Below, piece by piece: positions 60,308-64,000 of a DNA stretch of 64,000 nucleotides (its first letter is position 1; every line of letters starts with the position of its first letter). The notes under the pieces are model-generated. The model ran no database searches and was not told where the DNA came from. It was given only the letters and a program-made list of their open reading frames with translations. The position numbers were made by a program, and so were the translations under genes. The DNA is from Yanshouia hominis (GTDB lineage Bacteria > Bacillota > Clostridia > Oscillospirales > Ruminococcaceae): contig JACRTB010000006.1 in the NCBI GenBank assembly GCA_014385025.1, positions 108,333 to 172,332 on the forward strand, given 5' to 3'.

Positions 60308-62352
60308 TTTGATTTCTCCTTTTGCTTCTTATGGTAAAATTCCAAAGATTTTTCGTTGTGATTTTGTTTTTGACATTCTTCGGAACAGAATTTCTGCTGA
60401 CTGTGTGTAGGCCAGTAGGTACTGCCACACACAGCACAGACACGCTGACGATAATAATGATTTCCTTTTTCTGCTTCTCTGTCGGCTTTCTTTTGGTCTT
60501 GCCTTGCCTGATAGCAACAATCCTTTGAACAGAATATCTGTCGGTTGCTTGTAGGTACAAACTCCTTTTGACAATGGGGGCATACCTTTGCTTTTACGAT
60601 TTCTCCACCGTTTTCAGCGAGTTTTTTCGCCTTTCGCTTCTCTCGGTAAACTTTTTCACGCTCACGCTGTTTTGCCAGTCGTTCCATTTCAATCTGTTCT
60701 TCCTGTGCCTTGATTTCAGCAAGTTCTTCTTCTGTGTAGGCAATATCGACCTGCCCCACATAGTTGAAATAAATATCAACCTTTTGTGTCCTTGCTTTTC
60801 CCACACCCTCTGCTTCATAAACCACAATCTTGTCAATGAGTTCGGCAAACATCAAATCGGAAATTTCTGTCGGCTCTTTGCACTTGCGTATCAAAGAAAT
60901 GAAATGCTTAATATCAACCGTATTCGCCTTTTCTTCGGTCAGTTCCTTTTGCATTTCCTCAATTTTCGTTTCCAGTTCAGCCTGCTCATCATCATACTGC
61001 TTCATTAGTTGCTTGTACTGTCTTTCGGGCAGTAATCCCGAAACAAGATTTTCATACAACCCACGAATAAGTTTTGACAGTTCATCGTATCGCTTCTGAA
61101 AACGCTGCAACTCCGATTTATTGTGCTTTGGCTTTTCTGTCTGCTTTTCGTTCCACAATACTTGAAGTTCCTTTGCAAAGGCTTCTTCGTCATTCAGAAC
61201 AAATCTTGATAATCGTTTTACAGTCGATAATATCAAGGCTTCAACATTATCAGCACTAATCGAATGGGCAGTGCAGGAGTTTACTCTGCTGGCATACCCA
61301 CCGCAACGGTAAGAATACTGTAACGAACGGTCTTTTTTACTGTAATGCGTTTGCAAGGTCATTCTTCTGCCACAGTCAGCACAGAACAGATAACCGCTTA
61401 AACGATTGCTGTGCGTTCCTCTTGCCGCTGTTCTGTTGGCTCGTTTCTTTCGCTTCTGAACGCTGTCCCAAAGTTCCTGCGAGATGATAGGCTCGTGCGT
61501 ATTATAAAATACATACTGTTCATCTTCATCGGTATTTTTCCTTTTGTGCAGTTTGAAATTGGTGCTGACCGACTTACGCAAAACAGTATGACCAAGATAT
61601 TCCTGTCTGCTCAAAATCGCTCTTATGGTTGACATTCCCCAAGTATATGGGTCTGAAAACTTCGTTCCATTATACTGTTCGGGGTGATATTCCTTTGCGT
61701 GTGCTGCCGGAATTAAAACCTTTTCTTCGGTAAGCAATTCAGCGATTGCTCTCGGACTTTTGCCCTCGTTGGCAAGCAGAAAGATACGCTTTACCACCTC
61801 AGAAGCCACAGGGTCAACGACAAGCGTTTGTTTGTCGGTTGCTAATCGGTTATATCCATAGGGAATAGAACCGCTACATCGCTTTCCGTCTTTCATACGG
61901 GCATCAAACACAGCCTTGATTTTATTGCTTGTGTCTTTGGCATACCACTCGTTCATTATATTCAAAAACGGGGCAAAGTCATTATCCGAAGCATTGTTGC
62001 TGTCAATACTGTTGTTTATTGCAAGAAAACGGACATCTTTCTGTGGGAACAGAACTTCCGTATAAAAGCCGACTTGCAGATAGTTTCGTCCTAATCGGCT
62101 CATATCCTTAACAATAATCGTTGCGACATTTCCTGCTTCTACTTCCTTAATCAGTTCTTGAAAACTCGGACGATTGAAATTCACACCCGAAAAACCATCG
62201 TCAGTAAAATGGCGAATATTCGTGAACCCATTTCTGCGAGCATAATCTTCCAAGTATTTCTTTTGGTTGGTGATTGAATTTGACTCACCATTGAGGTCAT
62301 CATCTCTTGATAAACGCTCATAGAGTGCTGTAATCTTTGAAGTCCTTGACAT
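60232..62352 (-). CDS. tnpX: Large serine recombinase (TnpX)
   Basis: A 706-residue large serine recombinase. The resolvase-type catalytic domain starts TALYERLSRDDDLNGESNSI with the nucleophile Ser15, followed by TIIVKDMSRLGRNYLQVGFY. A recombinase domain, a zinc ribbon (YLFCADCGRRMTLQTHYSKK) and a coiled-coil follow. The C-terminal extension has a second Cys-rich zinc part (CPHCQKEFVPTSNRQIFCSK). TnpX of Tn4451 has the same length and performs insertion and excision without other proteins. Confidence 0.95.
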   Translation of the reverse strand: MSRTSKITALYERLSRDDDLNGESNSITNQKKYLEDYARRNGFTNIRHFTDDGFSGVNFNRPSFQELIKEVEAGNVATIIVKDMSRLGRNYLQVGFYTEVLFPQKDVRFLAINNSIDSNNASDNDFAPFLNIMNEWYAKDTSNKIKAVFDARMKDGKRCSGSIPYGYNRLATDKQTLVVDPVASEVVKRIFLLANEGKSPRAIAELLTEEKVLIPAAHAKEYHPEQYNGTKFSDPYTWGMSTIRAILSRQEYLGHTVLRKSVSTNFKLHKRKNTDEDEQYVFYNTHEPIISQELWDSVQKRKKRANRTAARGTHSNRLSGYLFCADCGRRMTLQTHYSKKDRSLQYSYRCGGYASRVNSCTAHSISADNVEALILSTVKRLSRFVLNDEEAFAKELQVLWNEKQTEKPKHNKSELQRFQKRYDELSKLIRGLYENLVSGLLPERQYKQLMKQYDDEQAELETKIEEMQKELTEEKANTVDIKHFISLIRKCKEPTEISDLMFAELIDKIVVYEAEGVGKARTQKVDIYFNYVGQVDIAYTEEELAEIKAQEEQIEMERLAKQREREKVYREKRKAKKLAENGGEIVKAKVCPHCQKEFVPTSNRQIFCSKDCCYQARQDQKKADREAEKGNHYYRQRVCAVCGSTYWPTHSQQKFCSEECQKQNHNEKSLEFYHKKQKEKSKCKDLLQTKEPVSSTNSSEIITIPA

Positions 62353-62527
62353 TCTCTTATCCTCCTTTCTTTATGTAATCTGTTTTGGTATTAAAAGTAT
62401 TACTCCCTCTACCAATAGGAGAAAATAGGGATACAAAGCGGAACTGTTTTTCAAAGAATCAAAAAAATATTTTTTGAAATTCTGCAACCGACTTTGATAA
62501 CCTATTTTCAATTTAGGAACGCATTAT

Positions 62528-64000
62528 TTATCGTCCTACTAAAGTATAGCCCTCCGGTGCCAGCTCCAATGCTGTGACGGTCTCCCCAAATCGGGAAGCC
62601 CAGCAGTCGAAGTGGGTCATGTTCAGTTCTTGCAGGCGTTCATATTGAAGATAACGCTGCATGGTGTAAAGCTCGGTCATGGAGTTGCTGACCGGTGTGC
62701 CGGTGGCAAAGATCACGCCACGGTTTCTGGTGATCTCATCCATATAGCGGCACTTGGCAAACATATCGGAGGATTTCTGCGCGTCCGATGTGGAAAGACC
62801 AGCCACATTCCGCATTTTTGTGTATAGAAACAGGTTTTTATAGTTGTGGGCCTCGTCCACAAACAAACGGTCCACACCCAGCTGCTCAAAAGTTACCACA
62901 TCGTCTTTTCGCCCCTCGGCTTGCAGCTTTTCCAGTCTGGCTTCCAGAGACTTTCTGGTACGCTCCAGCTGCTTGACGGTAAAACGCTCGCCGCCGCTGG
63001 CCTGCACCTCTGCGATACCCTCGGTGATCTCGTCGATCTGCTCATAGAGAAGCCGTTCCTGACGCTCCCGGCTGATGGGGATACGCTCAAACTGGCTGTG
63101 TCCCATGATGATGGCGTCGTAGTCACCGGTCGCAATACGGGCGCAGAACTTCTTGCGGTTATGGGTCTCAAAGTCCTTTTTGGTTGTGACTAAGATGTTG
63201 GCAGAAGGATAGAGGCGCAGAAACTCCGATGCCCACTGCTCAGTCAGGTGGTTGGGAACCACAAAGAGAGATTTCTGGCACAAGCCCAGGCGTTTGGCTT
63301 CCATCGCAGCGGCCACCATCTCAAAGGTTTTGCCCGCGCCTACTTCGTGTGCCAGCAGGGTATTTCCGCCATACAGCACATGGGCGATGGCACTTTTCTG
63401 GTGTTCCCGCAGGGTAATGGCCGGGTTCATGCCGCCAAAAGTGATATGGCTGCCATCATACTCGCGGGGACGGGTAGAGTTCATTTCTTCGTTATACTGG
63501 CGCACCAAAGTCTGGCGGCGCTCCGGGTCTCTCCAGATCCAGTCCCTAAAGGCTTCCCGGATAGCCTGCTGTTTTTGGGCAGCCAGAGTGGTCTCCTTGG
63601 CGTTTAGTACGCGGCGCTCTTTTCCGTCTGCGTCCTCTATGGTGTCATAGATACGGACATCCCGCAGGTTTAAGGAATCCTCCAGAATCTTGTAGGCGTT
63701 GGCGCGGCTGGTTCCGTAGGTGGTATAAGCTGCCACATCGTTGTAGGATACAGAAGATTTCCCCTTGATCTGCCATTCAGCAGTAAAGGAGGAATAGTTG
63801 ACCTCAATGCTGCGCTGGAGATAAAACGGGGTGTTGAAGGTCTCGTACATAAACTGCTGGATGTACTCCTTGTCAATCCAGGTAGCGCCCAGACGCACCT
63901 CAATTTCCGACGCATCCAGGTCTTTGGGCTGGGCGGCGGTAAGAGCTTCCACATTGACTGCAAAAGAAGGGTCCTGCTGTGCCGCCCGCTGCGCCTGACG
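62528..64000 (-). pseudogene. N-terminal part of the split ICE helicase (runs off the window)
   Basis: This fragment continues beyond position 64000. It carries the SNF2-like ATPase half: EHQKSAIAHVLYGGNTLLAH then EVGAGKTFEMVAAAM (Walker A) and RLFVDEAHNYKNL (DEAH box), ending at WASRFGETVTALELAPEG. After that the frame enters the transposon and stops at 62528 after eight foreign codons ending VGR. In Tn1549-like ICEs this protein is over 2000 residues long and may include a methyltransferase. The motif V/VI part is at 50441-52178. Confidence 0.88.

Overview
The window joins two very different kinds of DNA. Positions 1 to about 20.3 kb are G+C-rich chromosome of an endospore-forming anaerobic Clostridia, probably a gut Oscillospiraceae-type bacterium. 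The evidence is a SpoIID-family protein, a Firmicutes-type LexA with its box, CarD, the short ProS type, an ECF vitamin transporter and AGGAGG ribosome sites. From tRNA-Arg(CCT) at 20249-20325 to the right edge lies lower-G+C mobile DNA: an integrative and conjugative element (ICE) of the Tn1549/CTn kind, entered at its integrase end.

Chromosome: spoIID-like gene and three small Gln/Pro-rich genes (0-2.7 kb); a DUF975 membrane protein, a lipoprotein and small exported proteins (2.7-5.5 kb); alaX, DUF1653, a sirtuin, a DNA glycosylase, a thioesterase, lexA, acpP, carD and a two-gene permease (5.9-12.8 kb); a methyltransferase remnant and proS (12.8-14.7 kb); a vitamin B6 pair (ECF S component and pyridoxamine kinase), trkH and a Nudix hydrolase (14.8-18.8 kb). 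Four convergent gene junctions carry short tandem duplications of gene ends. An insertion sequence with an in-frame amber codon lies at 18.9-20.0 kb, followed by two broken tRNA sequences and the intact tRNA-Arg.

ICE control end (20.3-26.3 kb): integrase with repeated arm-type sites, excisionase-like HTH proteins, a MazF-type toxin, a sigma-like factor, and an ImmA/ImmR-like protease and repressor pair with palindromic operators. ICE cargo (26.3-44.2 kb): one long leftward gene train of about sixteen genes. It encodes TPR, SUFU, ankyrin, leucine-rich, beta-propeller-like, NTF2-like and FGE-like proteins, and ends in a WYL regulator. No toxin is visible in it. It looks like a polyimmunity or defence island and is the least understood part of the window. 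ICE transfer end (44.3-64 kb): SLOG protein, HTH regulator, MobP-type relaxase, an AbiE toxin-antitoxin operon with an added zinc-ribbon gene, a CD1845-like membrane protein, MobC, DUF3849, and a very large SNF2-type helicase gene.

That helicase gene is cut in two by a nested Tn4451/Tn4453-family mobilizable transposon of about 10.4 kb (52179-62554), flanked by CCCTC. It carries TnpX, TnpV, a RepA-like ATPase, a MobV relaxase and TnpW. Its very A+T-rich cargo holds a bifunctional AAC(6')-APH(2'')-like enzyme, a GNAT, a nucleotidyltransferase, a phosphotransferase and a P-loop kinase. A scar shows that this resistance block was once duplicated and then partly deleted.
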